Part shown: in pieces, positions 41,451-50,670 of the stretch
Numbering within the stretch: position 1 is the first letter of the stretch
Layout: every line of letters begins with the position of its first letter
Assembly (NCBI RefSeq): GCF_900460215.1
Contig: NZ_UHIA01000004.1
Location: 1,000,001-1,064,000 of the forward strand
Direction: 5' to 3'
Length of the DNA stretch: 64,000 bases
Source: Suttonella indologenes
GTDB lineage: Bacteria > Pseudomonadota > Gammaproteobacteria > Cardiobacteriales > Cardiobacteriaceae
The notes under the pieces: model-generated
The model's input: the letters and a program-made list of their open reading frames with translations, nothing else
Database searches by the model: none
What the model was told of the DNA's origin: nothing
Position numbers and translations under genes: made by a program

Positions 41451-42325
41451 CTAAGCGTGGCGGCGTAAACTCCCAAGATAAATAGCGATTAGAGTTACGG
41501 CGCAGCCCAGCCATTGCAAAGGCACGATGGCTTTATCGAGCCAAACCGCATCAATCATAATGGCGGCGACCGGTTCGCTGAGCAAAATCAGTCCGGTAAG
41601 CGCTAAAGAGAGGCGGCGGATAGCATAAATAACCAATCCCCATGCGCCGCATTGCATCACAATGCCGTAAACGGCGACCCAAAACCAGCTGTTGCCTGTC
41701 TGCGGCATAAAGGGCGCATCGGATAAGAAGGCAAAGGGCAGGGCGGTCAGCATCGCAAAGAGATTAAATAAGCACATCAGCGGAAGCAGTGCGGTGTTTT
41801 CATAATCTTGTACTTTGCGCACGCAGCTCATGGCAAGCGCCAATGCCGCACCGGATAAGATACCGCTGGCAAAGCCCCATAGGGCGCGCTGATTATGGCT
41901 GAATTCGGGACTGGCAATCAATGCCACGCCGATAATGGCGAGCAGCAAACTCAGCAGTTGCAGACGGCTGGGGCGTTCTCGAAAAAACAGAAGCCGATGG
42001 CGGTTAGAAAGAAAATTTGCAGGCTGTTTAAGAGGGTGGAAATGCCCGGGCCTACCGCATGAATGCTTTCATGCCACAATGCCAAATCAAAGGCGAAGAA
42101 AAAACCGCCTGCGGCAATGAATGTCCGTGCATAAGGTTGGCGCGGTAAGGGCAGGCGGCGCAGATAACACAGGGCGGCAAAGACCCAAAAGGCAATGAAA
42201 ATCCGCCAAAAAGCGATGGCATAGCTGCCTAGAGGCACATGGGCGACGATCAGGCTGCCTAAGCCGAAAATGATGCTGCCGATGAGCAGACCGCCGATGG
42301 CGGAGGGAGCGTTTGTATGTTTCAT
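41451..42325 (-). pseudogene. EamA/DMT-family permease, frameshifted in a T6 run
   Basis: Two halves in different frames together give a normal about 290-residue, ten-helix drug/metabolite transporter. The first (42325 down to about 41985) has five helices and ends out of frame after IGFCFF; the second (MLLAIIGVALIASPEFSHNQ ... IYLGSLRRHA) carries the other five. Adding one T to the TTTTTT run (minus strand, 41987-41982) restores FRERPSRLQLLSLLLAIIGV, a typical mid-protein junction. Start overlaps rnhA by 4 nt. Could be decay, phase variation or a homopolymer sequencing error. Substrate unknown. Confidence 0.8.
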
Positions 42326-42774
42326 GATGATTGCTTGCGTAATGCTTCGATTGCCTGATTGGCGAGGCTGTCCGCCATTTCATTGCCGGGGTGGCCGCTA
42401 TGTCCTTTGACCCAAAACCATCGGATGTCATGCTGCTGCACCAAGGCGTCTAGGGCTTGCCATAATTCCACGTTTTTCACGGGCTGATTATTGGCGGTGC
42501 GCCAGTTTTTCGCTTTCCATTTGGGCAGCCAGTCGGTAATGCCGTTTTTAACGTAGTTGCTGTCGGTAGTTAGATGAATGGGGCAGGCGCGTTTTACCGC
42601 TTTCAGCGCTTCGATGGCGGCAATCAGCTCCATGCGGTTGTTCGTGGTTTCCCAATCGGCGCCTTTGAGGCTTTTTTCATGTTTGCCGTAGCGCATATAC
42701 ACGCCCCAACCGCCGATGCCGGGATTGCCTTTGCAGGCGCCGTCGGTATAGATTTCTAAAATGGTGCTGCTCAT
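42322..42774 (-). CDS. rnhA: Ribonuclease HI
   Basis: 150 residues. Catalytic carboxylates in IYTDGACKGNPGIGGWGV (Asp), MELIAAIEAL (Glu), TTDSNYV (Asp) and GNEMADSLA (Asp), plus the basic handle (WLPKWKAKNWRT). Degrades RNA in RNA-DNA hybrids. Overlaps psd by 4 nt upstream and the EamA gene by 4 nt downstream. Confidence 0.98.
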   Translation of the reverse strand: MSSTILEIYTDGACKGNPGIGGWGVYMRYGKHEKSLKGADWETTNNRMELIAAIEALKAVKRACPIHLTTDSNYVKNGITDWLPKWKAKNWRTANNQPVKNVELWQALDALVQQHDIRWFWVKGHSGHPGNEMADSLANQAIEALRKQSS

Positions 42775-43604
42775 AAGCGTAGCGTGCCGATGGCTTCGCC
42801 CATGCGGATTTTATTGCCGTTGCCGAGTTTGGGATTGTTGAAGTCAATCATGTCTTCGCTGCAGCAGAGGATGACGGTCGAGCCGAGGTTGAAGCGTCCG
42901 ATTTCTTCGCCTTTTTTAAAGGTTTTGGCGGGCGAGTAGCGGTAGTGGTTGTCGCCGCTGTCGCGCAGTTCGCCGTGCCAGACGGTTTCAATGCTGCTGA
43001 CATTCAGGGCGCCGACCATAATCAGCGCCATGGCGCCGAATTCGGTGTCGAAATGGCAGACCAGTCTTTCATTGCCGGCAAACAAATTCGGGATGTGTTC
43101 GAGCAAGTCAATGGCAACGCTGTGTTTGTCGCCAGGGCAGAAGGACATGGCGGTCAGGCGGGCGTCGCAGGGCATGTGGATGCGGTGGTAATCATCAGGG
43201 GCAAGATAGAGGGTAACGCTGCTGCCGCCTTCAAAGGCTTCCGCGTATTTGGCGGAATTGAGCAGGGCGGCGAGGCTGTATTGACGGGTTTTGGCTTGGT
43301 GCAATTGTCCTGCCTCGATGCTGCCGAATACGGCGCAGCGTCCGTCCACAGGGCTGATAAAGGCTTGCGGCTCTTCGTCTATCGGGCGTTCGTCTGCGGC
43401 TAGGGCGCGAGTGAAAAAATCATTAAGGCTGCGGTAGCGGTAGGGATTTTTTTCTGCGGCAAAGGCGGTGTCGGCGCCGGTGATTTTCTGATATGTCCAG
43501 ATGATGGCGTTTTTCAGCGGCGGCATCTCGATGCGGGCGAGATGATAGAAGGCTTTGGTCAGCAAAGCGCGCGGAATGAGTTTGTAGAGGGCAAGATTCA
43601 TCAA
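42771..43604 (-). CDS. psd: Phosphatidylserine decarboxylase proenzyme
   Basis: 277 residues. The autocleavage motif LGST at about 240-243 gives the pyruvoyl group on Ser; other conserved segments are FFTRALAADERPID, SPVDGRC, LYLAPDDYHRIHMP and VGALNVSSIETVW. It makes phosphatidylethanolamine in the inner membrane. Overlaps rnhA by 4 nt. A dispersed hairpin repeat begins right at its 5' end. Confidence 0.97.
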   Translation of the reverse strand: MMNLALYKLIPRALLTKAFYHLARIEMPPLKNAIIWTYQKITGADTAFAAEKNPYRYRSLNDFFTRALAADERPIDEEPQAFISPVDGRCAVFGSIEAGQLHQAKTRQYSLAALLNSAKYAEAFEGGSSVTLYLAPDDYHRIHMPCDARLTAMSFCPGDKHSVAIDLLEHIPNLFAGNERLVCHFDTEFGAMALIMVGALNVSSIETVWHGELRDSGDNHYRYSPAKTFKKGEEIGRFNLGSTVILCCSEDMIDFNNPKLGNGNKIRMGEAIGTLRL

Positions 43605-43725
43605 AAATTCCTTACTGGTTGAAACCCCTTTAGGGAGGATAATCTTGTGGGAGAGGTGTAACCTCTTCCAATTCAGGGCAACACGTAGAGCGACGCTTTA
43701 TGTGTCGCTCTACGTGTTGAAACAT
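43605..43725. repeat. R3 dispersed hairpin repeat, copy 1
   Basis: Opens with CCTTACTGGTTGAAACCCC and ends GTGTTGAAACAT. Contains three short palindromes, the main one a perfect 14-bp stem ACACGTAGAGCGAC (43681-43694) / GTCGCTCTACGTGT (43704-43717) with loop GCTTTATGT. Copy 2 lies 75 bp on; diverged copies at 57236-57312 and 60242-60387. Confidence 0.75.
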
Positions 43726-43800
43726 GGCGATTATCGGCTTAGTCAAAAAGGCTTGGCATTGTAGCAGCAAGGCAAGAAGCAAGGGTTTTCTATTTGTTTA

Positions 43801-43928
43801 TCAAAATTTCCTTACTGGTTGAAATCCCTCCCTTTAGGGAGGATAATCTGTGGGAGAGGTGTAACCTCTTCCAATTCAGGGCGACACACAGAGCGACGCT
43901 TTATGTGTCGCTCTGTGTGTTGAAACAT
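43801..43928. repeat. R3 dispersed hairpin repeat, copy 2
   Basis: Direct repeat of copy 1 over about 125 bp. Its main stem is ACACACAGAGCGAC (43884-43897) / GTCGCTCTGTGTGT (43907-43920), again a perfect 14 bp with the same loop: two base pairs differ from copy 1 and both are compensated on the opposite arm. The 75 bp between copies (43726-43800) holds no gene. Confidence 0.75.
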
Positions 43929-43967
43929 GCGGTTTTGAAATGCCGGTAAAAGAAGCGGCTGAGTAAG

Positions 43968-43992
43968 GAAAAACAGGGCTTTTCAGCCCTGT
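43968..43992 (-). terminator. Terminator of gcvH-gcvP
   Basis: ACAGGGCT (43973-43980) / AGCCCTGT (43985-43992) with a four-base loop, followed on the minus strand by TTTTT (43972-43968). Confidence 0.85.
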
Positions 43993-43999
43993 TCTCTCA

Positions 44000-46849
44000 T
44001 TAGTTGCTGCTGTCGTCATCTTTCCACGGCGGGCAAGAACAGAACAGTTGGCGGTCGCCATGTGCATTATCGATGCGGTTGACGGGTGCAAAGTATTTGG
44101 CGGGATTCATATCCGGCAGAGGGAAAACCGCTGTTTTGCGGTCATAGGGATGCGTCCAGTCATCGACCAAATCTGCCAAGGTATGCGGTGCATTTTTTAG
44201 CGGATTGTCATCTTGAGGCAAGTCGCCGTTTTCAATTTGGCGGATTTCTTCGCGAATGGCGAGCATGGCGTCGCAGAAGCGGTCGAGTTCGGCTTTGCTT
44301 TCGCTTTCCGTCGGCTCGATCATCAGCGTACCGGGAACGGGGAAGCTCATGGTCGGTGCGTGGAAGCCGTAGTCAATCAGGCGCTTGGCGATGTCGTCCA
44401 CTTGAATGCCTGCGCTGTCTTTAAAACCGCGCATATCCAAGATACATTCATGCGCCACATAGCCATTGGCATCGCTATAAAGCACGGGATAGGCTTCGCC
44501 TAAACGTTTGGCGATGTAATTGGCATTAATCATGGCGGAGGCGGTAGCGGCGGTCAGCTCCACACTACCCATCATGCGGATGTACATCCATGAGATGAGG
44601 GTAATGAGTGCGCTGCCGTGAGGTGCGGCACTGACAGCCAGACCGCCGTGTCCGGTAGCAATCACACTGCGACTAGGCAAGAAAGGTTTGAGATGCGCTT
44701 TCACCGCCACCGGCCCGACACCGGGTCCGCCGCCGCCATGCGGTATGGCAAAGGTTTTGTGCAGATTGAGATGCGATACGTCCGCACCGTATAAACCCGG
44801 TGCAGCAAGTCCGACTTGGGCATTGAAATTCGCGCCGTCTAAATAGACTTGTGCACCCACGGCATGAACCAGTTCGCAGATGTCGCCGATATGCGCTTCA
44901 AATACGCCGTGTGTTGAAGGGTAGGTAATCATGATGCAGGCGGTATTGCTGCCGTGTTCATCAAGTTTGGCGCGCAAATCGTCGATATCCACATCGCCGT
45001 TATCACGGCATTTGACGACCACGACGTCTAAGCCCGCCAAATGAGCGGAAGCAGGGTTGGTGCCGTGTGCAGAGGCGGGGATGAGGCAGATGTTGCGCTC
45101 TTCGCCGCGGCTTTTATGATATTCGCGAATGGCGAGTAGTCCTGCGTATTCGCCTTGTGCGCCCGAATTGGGTTGCAGGGAGACGGCATCATAGCCGGTG
45201 ATTTCCGCCAACCAGCTTTCCAATTCTTGGAAAATCTGATGATAGCCGGCGGCTTGGTCCTTAGGCGCAAAAGGATGAATATCGCTGAATTCGCGCCAGG
45301 TGATGGGCATCATTTCGCTGGCGGCATTGAGTTTCATGGTGCAGGAGCCGAGCGGAATCATGCTGCGGTCAAGCGCCAAATCATAATCGGCGAGGCGGCG
45401 CAGGTAGCGCATCATTTCGGTTTCGCTGTGATAGCAGTTAAACACGGGATGGTTGAGGTATTCGCTGCTGCGACGAAATGCGCGAGGCAAAACGCTTGGC
45501 GAGGCTTCCGGCAGCGTGCTGAGTTCAATATTGCTAAAGCATTCGATAATGACTGCCACTTCCATTTCGCTGCTGCATTCATCTAGGCTGAAGCCGACTT
45601 CGGTCGAGCTGTGGCGGCGGAAGTTGATGCCGGCGGTGAGTCCTCTTTGCATCACGAGTTCTGCATCTTCAATGCTGCCGAATTCATAAATGAGGGTGCG
45701 GAAATAATGACGGTAGCGGTTTTTTAATCCGGCTTGTTCTAAGGCTTGTGCGATTTGAGTCGTAAGTTTATGGACGCGCTCGGCAATTTGCTTGAGCCTT
45801 TGCGGGCCGTGATACACCGCATAGCTGGAAGCCATAATTGCCAACAGGGCTTGCGCGGTGCAAATATTGCTAGTGGCTTTTTCGCGGCGGATGTGTTGTT
45901 CGCGGGTTTGCAATGCCAAGCGGTAGGCGGCTTTGCCGCGGCTGTCCACGGATACGCCGACCAAACGTCCCGGCATTTGGCGTTTGAGCACATCGCGCAC
46001 TGCCATAAAGGCGGCATGAGGACCGCCGTAGCCTAGGGGGACGCCGAATTGCTGCGCGCTGCCGATGACGATATCCGCACCCATTTCGCCGGGCGGATTG
46101 ATGAGAGTGAGCGAGAGCAAATCGCAGGCGACAGAAAGCGTGGCGCCGCGGCTGTGCAAATTGTCGGCAAGTTCGCTGATTTCTTCTTTAGTGGCAACGC
46201 GTCCTTGCGTGCAGGGATATTGCAGCAGCACGCCGAAGCAGTCATCGATTTCTTTTGCCAGCTCGTAGCAATCGGCGACGATAATATCGATGTCTTGATA
46301 GCGTGCGCGTGTGAGCAGTACGTCGATGGTCTGCGGATGTACGCCGTGGTCAATCACGAAGGTTTTGCTTGTGCCTTTGTAATGGCGCTTGGCAAGAGTC
46401 ATGGCTTCTGCGGCGGCGGTCGCTTCGTCAAGCAAAGAGGCATTGGCAATATCCATTGCCGTCAAATCGCAGATCATGGTTTGGAAATTGAGCATGGCTT
46501 CCAAACGGCCTTGAGAAATTTCCGGTTGATAGGGCGTATAAGCGGTGTACCAAGTGGGATTTTCCAAGACATTACGCAAAATCACCGAAGGCGTGCGCGT
46601 GGCATAATAGCCTTGTCCGATTAAAGAGCGCAAAGGTTTGTTTTGCTGAGCAATAGCGCGTATTTCCGCCAGTGCTTGCGATTCGGTGAGCGCATCGGGC
46701 AGGTTCATGCCTTTGCGGCGGATATTCGGCGGCACAATGCTTTGCGTGAATTGTGCCACGTTTTTAAAGCCGATATATTCTAGCAGCGCTTTGATTTCTG
46801 AATGCCGCGCACCGATATGGCGCGGCGCAAATTGATCTTCTTGCAGCAT
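44000..46849 (-). CDS. gcvP: Glycine dehydrogenase (P-protein) of the glycine cleavage system
   Basis: 949 residues, the single-chain form with N- and C-terminal aminotransferase-like halves. Signature segments: FAPRHIGAR at the start, IGQGYYATRTPSVI, MIPLGSCTMKLNA and the PLP lysine in HLNLHKTFAIPHGGGGPG. It decarboxylates glycine and passes the aminomethyl group to GcvH, encoded two bases upstream. gcvT is not next to it. Confidence 0.98.
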   Translation of the reverse strand: MLQEDQFAPRHIGARHSEIKALLEYIGFKNVAQFTQSIVPPNIRRKGMNLPDALTESQALAEIRAIAQQNKPLRSLIGQGYYATRTPSVILRNVLENPTWYTAYTPYQPEISQGRLEAMLNFQTMICDLTAMDIANASLLDEATAAAEAMTLAKRHYKGTSKTFVIDHGVHPQTIDVLLTRARYQDIDIIVADCYELAKEIDDCFGVLLQYPCTQGRVATKEEISELADNLHSRGATLSVACDLLSLTLINPPGEMGADIVIGSAQQFGVPLGYGGPHAAFMAVRDVLKRQMPGRLVGVSVDSRGKAAYRLALQTREQHIRREKATSNICTAQALLAIMASSYAVYHGPQRLKQIAERVHKLTTQIAQALEQAGLKNRYRHYFRTLIYEFGSIEDAELVMQRGLTAGINFRRHSSTEVGFSLDECSSEMEVAVIIECFSNIELSTLPEASPSVLPRAFRRSSEYLNHPVFNCYHSETEMMRYLRRLADYDLALDRSMIPLGSCTMKLNAASEMMPITWREFSDIHPFAPKDQAAGYHQIFQELESWLAEITGYDAVSLQPNSGAQGEYAGLLAIREYHKSRGEERNICLIPASAHGTNPASAHLAGLDVVVVKCRDNGDVDIDDLRAKLDEHGSNTACIMITYPSTHGVFEAHIGDICELVHAVGAQVYLDGANFNAQVGLAAPGLYGADVSHLNLHKTFAIPHGGGGPGVGPVAVKAHLKPFLPSRSVIATGHGGLAVSAAPHGSALITLISWMYIRMMGSVELTAATASAMINANYIAKRLGEAYPVLYSDANGYVAHECILDMRGFKDSAGIQVDDIAKRLIDYGFHAPTMSFPVPGTLMIEPTESESKAELDRFCDAMLAIREEIRQIENGDLPQDDNPLKNAPHTLADLVDDWTHPYDRKTAVFPLPDMNPAKYFAPVNRIDNAHGDRQLFCSCPPWKDDDSSN

Positions 46850-46851
46850 AA

Positions 46852-47214
46852 TTACTCCAAAAATGCTTGGTAGGTAGCGCTATCCATCAAACTGTCAATT
46901 TCAGCAGGATTGCTGAGTTTGATTTTGAAAATCCAACCTTCGTCTTCCGCCGATGAATTAATCAAACTGGGCTGATCGACCAAGGCTTCATTGATTTCAA
47001 GCACTTCTCCGGAAGCGGGGGCATTGACTTCGCCGGCGGCTTTGACCGATTCCACCACTGCCGCTTCCGCACCGGTGCTGACTTGCGCGCCGATAGCGGG
47101 CAAGTCCACAAAAACAATATCGCCTAAGGCGTCTTGGGCATGTTCTGAAATGCCGATGGTCGCAATTTCGCCGTCAACGCTAATCCATTCATGGTCTTGG
47201 GTATAAAACTTCAT
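46852..47214 (-). CDS. gcvH: Glycine cleavage system H protein
   Basis: 120 residues, barrel-sandwich lipoyl protein with the lipoylation Lys at about 58 in VVESVKAAGEV and the C-terminal YQAFLE helix. It shuttles the aminomethyl arm among GcvP, GcvT and lipoamide dehydrogenase. Starts the gcvH-gcvP pair. The 144-bp gap to adk holds no recognisable glycine riboswitch. Confidence 0.98.
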   Translation of the reverse strand: MKFYTQDHEWISVDGEIATIGISEHAQDALGDIVFVDLPAIGAQVSTGAEAAVVESVKAAGEVNAPASGEVLEINEALVDQPSLINSSAEDEGWIFKIKLSNPAEIDSLMDSATYQAFLE

Positions 47215-47314
47215 CTTGCTTCCTCTCTACATATATTAAAAGAGCCTTATCTTAACATGAAGTTTAGTTAAAGAATCAAGTCTTGATGCAGGCACAGCGC
47301 GACAATATTTTTCA

Positions 47315-47323
47315 TGCTACAAT
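47315..47323 (+). promoter_or_regulatory. Extended -10 promoter of adk
   Basis: TGCTACAAT (TGn plus TACAAT), 35 bp before the adk ATG. No good -35 is needed for this type. Confidence 0.5.
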
Positions 47324-47358
47324 CCGCGCTTTGATTTATTTTGCATAGTGAGGCGGAT

Positions 47359-47895
47359 ATGAACATTATTTTCCTAGGCGCACCGGGTTCCGGCAAGGGT
47401 ACGCAATCCGAACAATTGATTGCCAAGCACGGCTTGCAGCACCTTTCTACCGGCGACATGCTGCGCGCCGAAATTGCCGCAGGCTCGGAATTGGGCTTGG
47501 CGGCAAAGCAAATCATGGATGCGGGCGAATTGGTTTCCGATGACATCGTTATCGGCATGATTGCCAAACGTCTAAGCGACAAAGGCGCGCTGTTTGACGG
47601 CTTCCCGCGCACCTTGGCGCAGGCGCAGGCTTTGGACGCATTATTGGCTGAGAATGCTCAGCAGATTGATCATGTCGTGTTTTTAGATGTGGATAATGAA
47701 GAAATCGTGCAAAGAATGCTGGCACGCGGACGTGCGGACGATAATGAAGCCACCATTCGCAACCGCATCAATGTATTTGAGCAGCAAACCAAGCCTTTGA
47801 TTGATTTTTACCGCGCGCAAGGTAAATTGCGCGAGATTCACGGCAAGGGCGGTGTAGAAGAAATCGCTGCGCGGATTGAGCAAGCCATTCTGTAA
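47359..47895 (+). CDS. adk: Adenylate kinase, short (LID-less) form
   Basis: 178 residues from the ATG at 47359 (GAGGCGGAT upstream). P-loop GAPGSGKGTQ, AMP-binding LSTGDMLRAEI and DGFPRTLAQAQAL, then LARGRADDNEATIRNRI with no 30-residue LID insert between the two. E. coli Adk is 214 residues with a LID; short forms occur in Xanthomonas and actinobacteria. Interconverts ATP + AMP and 2 ADP. First of adk-aroC-tmcA. Confidence 0.97.
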   Translation: MNIIFLGAPGSGKGTQSEQLIAKHGLQHLSTGDMLRAEIAAGSELGLAAKQIMDAGELVSDDIVIGMIAKRLSDKGALFDGFPRTLAQAQALDALLAENAQQIDHVVFLDVDNEEIVQRMLARGRADDNEATIRNRINVFEQQTKPLIDFYRAQGKLREIHGKGGVEEIAARIEQAIL

Positions 47896-47904
47896 GGAAG
47901 CAAT

Positions 47905-48969
47905 ATGAGCGGCAATAGCATCGGTCAGAATTTTGTGCTGACGACCTTCGGCGAAAGTCACGGCGTAGCGATTGGCGGCGTGATTGACGGCGCCCCTGCC
48001 GGCATCGATTTGGATATTGCCGCCATTCAGGCGGATTTGGACCGCCGCAAACCCGGCACCAGCCGCCATGTAACGCCGCGCAAAGAAAGCGACAGCGTGC
48101 AAATCCTCTCCGGCATCTTTGAAGGCAAAACCACCGGCACGCCGATTGGTTTTGTGATTTTCAATGAAGACCAACGCAGCCAAGACTACAGCGCGATTGC
48201 GGAAAAATTCCGCCCCGGACATGCCGACTACAGCTATTGGCAGAAATACGGCATCCGTGATTATCGCGGCGGCGGACGCTCTTCGGCACGCGAAACGGCG
48301 AGCCGCGTGGTCGGCGGTGCGGTTGCCAAAGCGGTGTTGCAGCACCTCTGCGGCACGCAAATCCGCGCCTATGTTTCGCAAATCGGCGAGCATAAATTGG
48401 AATTTGTCGATTGGGCGCATGTGGGCGGCAATCCTTTCAATTGCCCGAATACGCATCAAATCGAAATGCTGGACCGCTATTTATACGACATCCGCAAAGA
48501 CGGCGATAGTATCGGCGCGGAAATCACCCTTGTCATCGAGCATGTGCCACTGGGCTTGGGCGAACCGGTCTTTGACCGCTTGGACGCGGATTTGGCGCAT
48601 GCCTTGATGAGCATCAATGCGGTGAAAGGCGTGGCGGTCGGTGACGGTTTTGACTGCATCACGCAGCGCGGCAGCGAATTTCGCGACGAACGCGCGGCGG
48701 AACAAGGCTTTTTAAGCAATCATGCCGGCGGTATCTTGGGCGGCATCTCGACAGGGCAAAGCATCGTGCTGCGCGCCGCCTTCAAACCGACCAGCTCCAT
48801 TCTCGTTGCCGGCAAAACCACCGACATTCACAATCAAGACACGGAAGTAGTAACCAAAGGACGACACGACCCCTGCGTGGGACTGCGCGCCTGTCCGATT
48901 GTGGAAGCTATGGCGGCATTGGTGCTTTGCGATCATTTTATCCGCCAACGCGGACAGAATAATCGCTAA
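47905..48969 (+). CDS. aroC: Chorismate synthase
   Basis: 354 residues. GESHGVAIGGVIDGAPAG, the RPGHADYSYWQKYG and RGGGRSSARETASRV motifs, and GRHDPCVGLRACPIVEAM at the end are diagnostic. FMN-dependent last step of the shikimate pathway. Nine bp after adk, SD AAGGAAGCA. Confidence 0.99.
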   Translation: MSGNSIGQNFVLTTFGESHGVAIGGVIDGAPAGIDLDIAAIQADLDRRKPGTSRHVTPRKESDSVQILSGIFEGKTTGTPIGFVIFNEDQRSQDYSAIAEKFRPGHADYSYWQKYGIRDYRGGGRSSARETASRVVGGAVAKAVLQHLCGTQIRAYVSQIGEHKLEFVDWAHVGGNPFNCPNTHQIEMLDRYLYDIRKDGDSIGAEITLVIEHVPLGLGEPVFDRLDADLAHALMSINAVKGVAVGDGFDCITQRGSEFRDERAAEQGFLSNHAGGILGGISTGQSIVLRAAFKPTSSILVAGKTTDIHNQDTEVVTKGRHDPCVGLRACPIVEAMAALVLCDHFIRQRGQNNR

Positions 48970-48982
48970 TCTATTGTGCGCT

Positions 48983-50413
48983 ATGCGGCAATTGCATCTT
49001 ATCGAAGCGGCGGATTTACCGCCGCTCGGCGTTTTTGGACGCGATATTGCGCTTAAGGATTACCGCCGCTATCTCGGCACGACGCAAGGCGATGTGTTTT
49101 ATGATGCCGGCAAAGGCTTATTTCCTAATGCCTTTGCCGCTGTGGCGGGGACGATTGGCGCAGGGCATCATCTGTATCTGCATTTGCCGGCACATTATCC
49201 CGACGGCGACCCCGACCATAGACGATGGCTGGCGTATGGCGAAGCAATTGAGACTTGCGCCGATCATTTTCATCAGCGCTTGCGGCGTTTGGCGGCACAG
49301 CAAAATGCTGCAGCTGCGCCGCCGCTCGCGCAACATCAAGCGATTGCACGCTTTAGCCATCCGCAGCCGCAAATTATCCTCGGCAAACGCGGCAGCGGCA
49401 AAAGCCATTTTTTAGCGCAGAAAATCAATGCCCTTGCCGACGCAGAGATTGCGCCGCTGTTGCTTGTGAGTCCGTTTGCACAGAATCGCCAAACCATTGC
49501 CGCGCATACGCAAGTCCCCTTGCTTTGCCTGCCGCCGGATGAAGCCTTGCGCCGTCTGCCTGCTGCGCAAGCCTTGATTGTCGATGAAGCGGCGGCACTT
49601 GCGCCGGCTCAACTGATTGCCCTGTGTCGGCATTATCCTGCCTTTACCCTCGCTAGCACTAGCGACGGCTATGAAGGCAGCGCACAGCATTTTTGCTTAA
49701 ATACATTGCCGGCGCTCGGCATCAGGCAAGAGCAGATTGTGCATTTGCAGGGTAATTATCGTTATCACAGCGGCGACCCTTTGGAATGCCTGATGAATAG
49801 ACTTTTCCTGTTTCCCACAGGGCAGGCGGAAAGGCTGCAATCACATGAAATGAAAGAGATTATTGCGCTGCAAGCTCAAGACTTAGCCACCGATGAACAG
49901 TTGTTGCGCAGCTATTGGTCTTTGCTGAATCAGGCGCATTACCGCAGCCGACCGGAAGACTTAAAGCGTTTGCTGGATATGCCGGATCAAGCCTTATTTA
50001 TGGCGGCAAATGCGCAGGGCGAATGCTTAGGCGTGCTGCAAATCGCTTTGGAAACGCCGCTGGATACGGCATTGGCTCAAGCAGTTATTGCCGGCGAACG
50101 CCGACCGCGCGGACGCTTGCTGATGCAGCAACTATTGCAGCGCAGCGGCGAGCTGCATTGGGCGCAGCAGGGTTTTGCACGCGTGCAAAGAATTGCCGTG
50201 CATCCCGATTGCCGCCGACGCCAAATTGCCAGCCGCCTGCTGAATGCTGCGCATCGGCAGCTTGCCGATTGGCAATTCGGCTGCGTTTATGGCGCCAGCC
50301 CGAGCCTCGAAGCATTTTGGGAAAATAATGCCTACCGCCTATGCTATCAAGCGCAACATATCCGCAGTCGACATCAAGGCGCAAGCCATATCCGCCTTCA
50401 TCGACAGGCTTGA
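48983..50413 (+). CDS. tmcA: tRNA(Met) cytidine acetyltransferase, shortened form
   Basis: 476 residues from the ATG at 48983 (an in-frame start inside aroC is rejected). Order: short N-terminal DUF1726-like region, RecD-type helicase domain with Walker A GKRGSGKS (134-141) and Walker B LIVDEAAAL, then a GNAT acetyltransferase domain with RVQRIAVHPDCRRRQIASRL. TmcA makes N4-acetylcytidine at the wobble of elongator tRNA-Met. E. coli TmcA is 671 residues; here the N-terminal part is reduced and the C-terminal tail after the GNAT domain is missing. The reading frame is otherwise clean. Confidence 0.85.
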   Translation: MRQLHLIEAADLPPLGVFGRDIALKDYRRYLGTTQGDVFYDAGKGLFPNAFAAVAGTIGAGHHLYLHLPAHYPDGDPDHRRWLAYGEAIETCADHFHQRLRRLAAQQNAAAAPPLAQHQAIARFSHPQPQIILGKRGSGKSHFLAQKINALADAEIAPLLLVSPFAQNRQTIAAHTQVPLLCLPPDEALRRLPAAQALIVDEAAALAPAQLIALCRHYPAFTLASTSDGYEGSAQHFCLNTLPALGIRQEQIVHLQGNYRYHSGDPLECLMNRLFLFPTGQAERLQSHEMKEIIALQAQDLATDEQLLRSYWSLLNQAHYRSRPEDLKRLLDMPDQALFMAANAQGECLGVLQIALETPLDTALAQAVIAGERRPRGRLLMQQLLQRSGELHWAQQGFARVQRIAVHPDCRRRQIASRLLNAAHRQLADWQFGCVYGASPSLEAFWENNAYRLCYQAQHIRSRHQGASHIRLHRQA

Positions 50414-50474
50414 AGGTTATGTTTCAGGAAAGATAATGATATAGAGGCTATATGTCATTGAACAATGGGAGGAA

Positions 50475-50670
50475 ATGATGAGAAACATCTTATTACTGCT
50501 GCTTTTGCTATCCAGCCGTCAAAATTGGGCGCAAATTTAGCAGGGCGAAGTCTTGGTGTAGGCGGCAAGGGCGCAAATCGGCGTAACCACCGGCTATGAC
50601 GGCAGCTATCAAACACTTGCCTATCCTATGGGTGATGTCGCCGGCGCTCGGCTATTGCCCAAGATGTAAT
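50475..50670 (+). pseudogene. Remnant of a DUF1287 (YijF-type) gene
   Basis: Good GGGAGGAA site, then MMRNILLLLLLLSSRQNW, TAG, a short stretch, TAG again, and ARAQIGVTTGYDGSYQTLAYPMGDV, which matches the start of the DUF1287 domain (A.AQ.GVT..YD..Y..LAYP.GDV). After GDV the similarity ends and the frame reads antisense through the GlpM-like remnant. So two stops plus 3' loss. Confidence 0.75.

Noticed and set aside
43605..43928. Possible CRISPR array (repeats ending in TTGAAAC with palindromic arms)
   Set aside because: Only two full units 196 bp apart, whole unit repeated rather than repeat plus unique spacer, and no cas genes.
47215..47358. Glycine riboswitch upstream of gcvH
   Set aside because: The 144-bp gap is shared with the divergent adk promoter and I could not find the conserved tandem aptamer cores.
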